A DNA stretch of 64,000 nucleotides, from positions 1-64,000 of the forward strand of contig JAZQKB010000030.1 in the NCBI GenBank assembly GCA_045541975.1. Direction: 5' to 3'. The notes beneath the pieces were generated by a model. It made no database searches, was not told the DNA's origin, and saw nothing but the letters and a program-made list of their open reading frames with translations. Shown piece by piece: positions 63,401 to 64,000 of the stretch. The DNA comes from SIG452 sp045541975. Lineage in GTDB: Bacteria; Bacillota; Clostridia; UMGS1840. The position numbers and the translations under genes are program-made. Within the stretch, counting starts at the first letter, position 1. Each line of letters starts with the position of its first letter.

Positions 63401-63555
63401 TGAAAGGAAAAGATCAGGTTCGCTCCTACTTAGAAGGTTTGCAGACTATTGAAAAAAACCAGTCAAGACTTGATACCTTAATGGTAAGAGCATTCAACTC
63501 TTCCAACAATAACTTCTATAATCTTTATATCATCAAAGACGCGAGAGACAATTAA
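60487..63555 (+). CDS. SLH-domain surface (S-layer-type) protein
   Basis: The 1022-aa exported protein has a signal peptide ending VFAA. Three S-layer homology domains occupy residues ~25-190 (YSDVPETHDRYEAINMLSSM, ITGFPDGSFKPDEAVTRAQM, IINGFPDGTFQPEAEVT, GGYPNGYIQQASKL...). The remaining ~830 residues are a Thr/Ser/Asn-rich beta-type region without a domain I recognise. SLH domains bind pyruvylated secondary wall polymer. Size, composition and codon use fit a major S-layer or outer-wall protein. Ribosome-binding site AAAGGAGG at 60473-60480. Confidence 0.9.
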   Translation: MKSKVLALVLACLMILSVPVFAATYSDVPETHDRYEAINMLSSMDIITGFPDGSFKPDEAVTRAQMAALITRMFNLGSSSVTAEPFSDVTVSYWAASDIVSAKNRGIINGFPDGTFQPEAEVTYEQAVKMIVCALNYGAAAEKSGGYPNGYIQQASKLGILKTAAYTQDKAAPRGIIAQLLYNSLNVDMLVPQINADGTVDYVKSESGNNTVSQQFLKTETLKGVTVVRTPRVKLENAPAIESVNDNAMFVKKADNTYVKVTVQDTSAFNYIGQLVDITYKVDAEDPGLKTLSNITLSPSVRAYENIKLTNVISLDTSGLRYYTDKANNRENNLNFSGTPVVIYNERLHSNGIAAVNADLFSVSNHEYANGVISVYVSGNQTLIKVKSYKNYVVESVDARTETINVKGSSGNIPLNIPYKDTYINETVIKKGTFDFGSGAAVANATKLSGYTGIAKGNIIAFASNTEDTSNKYFEVLVSGTALNGTVNGIETDDETGRSMIQVGNSNITRLSRDLARYNQTATAQIEVNAKFHIDPFGEIGYISNVKTQDIKLGIPVSVTTGGTGFDKITQLEIYNVDSDSVETLRFRDEVANDPRVAVLKDGSGNLITDSLFKYTIKNGQIETMEPVVAGTTNTDDPDYDPYTYNAANSMENVFAYILKDSSKIMFDDEEQYDANNKFIADQSITYNSSSTKIILIGSVYDTGKVTPKTTTLANNSVYTGKVYQMNNKKSGTSYNMQYVIVRPFEGLTKDSATYIVDSIGGTILQGDTNVVPIKAYPFTGTSKSGNGGALEEIVLTAPVATALNLQKGDVFTYYDVPSTVADIETLRNVYILARAKDIANGTYPTAGALVANNHMDTANSGTGYNADYNYFAIKNNSSNIAAATNTSVYAYYLGTPLAYLTDEAGVQRDLRMAKDATTKLPVMANDTAEITSLATDLNNSDRFFDYNLTQLANIYVYDDAATLDADKLIQVKGKDQVRSYLEGLQTIEKNQSRLDTLMVRAFNSSNNNFYNLYIIKDARDN

Positions 63556-63562
63556 TATCTTT

Positions 63563-63600
63563 AAAAATCTCGTAATGCACAAGCATTACGGGATTTTTTT
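63563..63600 (+). terminator. Bidirectional terminator after the SLH gene
   Basis: AAAAATCTCGTAATGC pairs with GCATTACGGGATTTTT around ACAA. Confidence 0.88.
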
Positions 63601-64000
63601 ACTCATTTATCAGAATCAGTTCGGCATATACCGTTGTTTTGTCGGTAGAAATGCTGATGGTGACCGGCTTGTCCCGGTTGTTTAGAAATTGAAAATCATA
63701 GCCACCGTAGGATACTGTAGCATCATGTCCTGAGTCAGCATAAGGTACTTCGTGAGAATGAGAATGACGCTCAATAATTTCAAAATTTCCGTTTAATGCT
63801 GCCATATATAATGTGGAAGAAATCTGGCACACACCTCCGCCCACAGTGAGCGTTTTTTCGCCGTTTTCATCATATCCGATTGCTTCTTGGTATCCTTTTT
63901 CTGTTGTGCGTGGTCCTACCGTTTCATTAAAGGAAAATTTCTCTCCCGGTTTCAACGTTTTTCCGCTAATTGCTTTGATGGCAAGAGCTAAATTCTGATT
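63599..64000 (-). CDS. VanW-family protein, C-terminal part (incomplete at window edge)
   Basis: The - strand frame stays open from 63955 to the edge at 64000, so this is the C-terminal portion of a longer gene. The VanW wording is clear: KPGEKFSFNETVGPRT...TVGGGVCQISSTLYMAA and ERHSHSHEVPYADSGHDATV, followed by a short G5-like beta tail. VanW-family proteins are usually surface proteins with peptidoglycan-binding or YkuD-type partners. The TTG at 63955 is not a true start. Confidence 0.85.
   Translation of the reverse strand, partial: NQNLALAIKAISGKTLKPGEKFSFNETVGPRTTEKGYQEAIGYDENGEKTLTVGGGVCQISSTLYMAALNGNFEIIERHSHSHEVPYADSGHDATVSYGGYDFQFLNNRDKPVTISISTDKTTVYAELILINE

Overview
The window looks like chromosomal DNA from a spore-forming member of the Clostridia (Bacillota). 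The base composition is modestly AT-rich. Signs of the lineage are consensus sigma-A promoters with strong Shine-Dalgarno sites, a T-box leader, a large Gram-positive SRP RNA next to dnaX, a contiguous sigK-like gene, a PdaA-like deacetylase, a SleB-like hydrolase, an SLH-domain surface protein, DnaD/DnaI-type replication genes and an asd-dapA-dapB block. Species cannot be told from sequence reading alone; an uncultured gut-type clostridium is a reasonable guess.

Layout. 0.1-7.6 kb: an AraC regulator divergent from a 2190-residue secreted alkaline phosphatase/SGNH-hydrolase fusion. 7.7-9.0 kb: NAD salvage (pncA-nadE). 9.2-11.4 kb: an orphan eutS-eutP pair joined to metY, then a small frameshifted exported-protein gene. 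11.9-15.2 kb: the aspartate/lysine/DAP operon asd-dapA-dapB-ACT. 15.3-17.0 kb: a secreted zinc protease. 17.2-19.2 kb: rpsF-ssb-rpsR, smpB and ssrA (tmRNA). 19.2-19.5 kb: an odd tandem repeat carrying the tmRNA 3' end. 19.6-22.5 kb: zinc-ribbon membrane proteins, a hemolysin III protein and an XRE regulator/small-gene cassette between identical terminators. 22.6-24.2 kb: trpB under a T-box and a mini-ORF. 24.3-26.9 kb: sfsA, sigK and an acyltransferase. 27.0-27.3 kb: tRNA-Leu with a second copy of the odd repeat. 27.4-30.9 kb: tig-clpP-clpX. 31.2-36.8 kb: a PLP lyase-family gene and a secreted leucine-rich-repeat protein. 36.9-47.9 kb: pdaA, then prsA, an AI-2E-family transporter, a queG-like gene, pcrA, rqcH, yifB and an Orn/Lys/Arg decarboxylase, all on the + strand. 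48-55.4 kb: a mixed set (Mrp ATPase, SleB-like hydrolase, alpha/beta hydrolase, SulP transporter, frr, solute-binding lipoprotein, HPr-like protein, C_GCAxxG_C_C protein). 55.4-60.4 kb: SRP RNA, dnaX, ybaB, recR, dnaD-like, dnaI-like. 60.5-64 kb: an SLH surface protein and the end of a VanW-domain gene.

Most genes are core housekeeping. The best candidate for something undescribed is a pair of about 200-bp non-coding units immediately 3' of tmRNA (19.2-19.5 kb) and tRNA-Leu (26.98-27.24 kb). They share a 36-bp hairpin core with one mismatch. Each is flanked by direct copies of the 3' end and terminator of its own host RNA gene, and each carries an antisense copy of the host's own T-arm. The arms follow the host gene while the core is shared, which is not how ordinary terminal inverted repeats behave.
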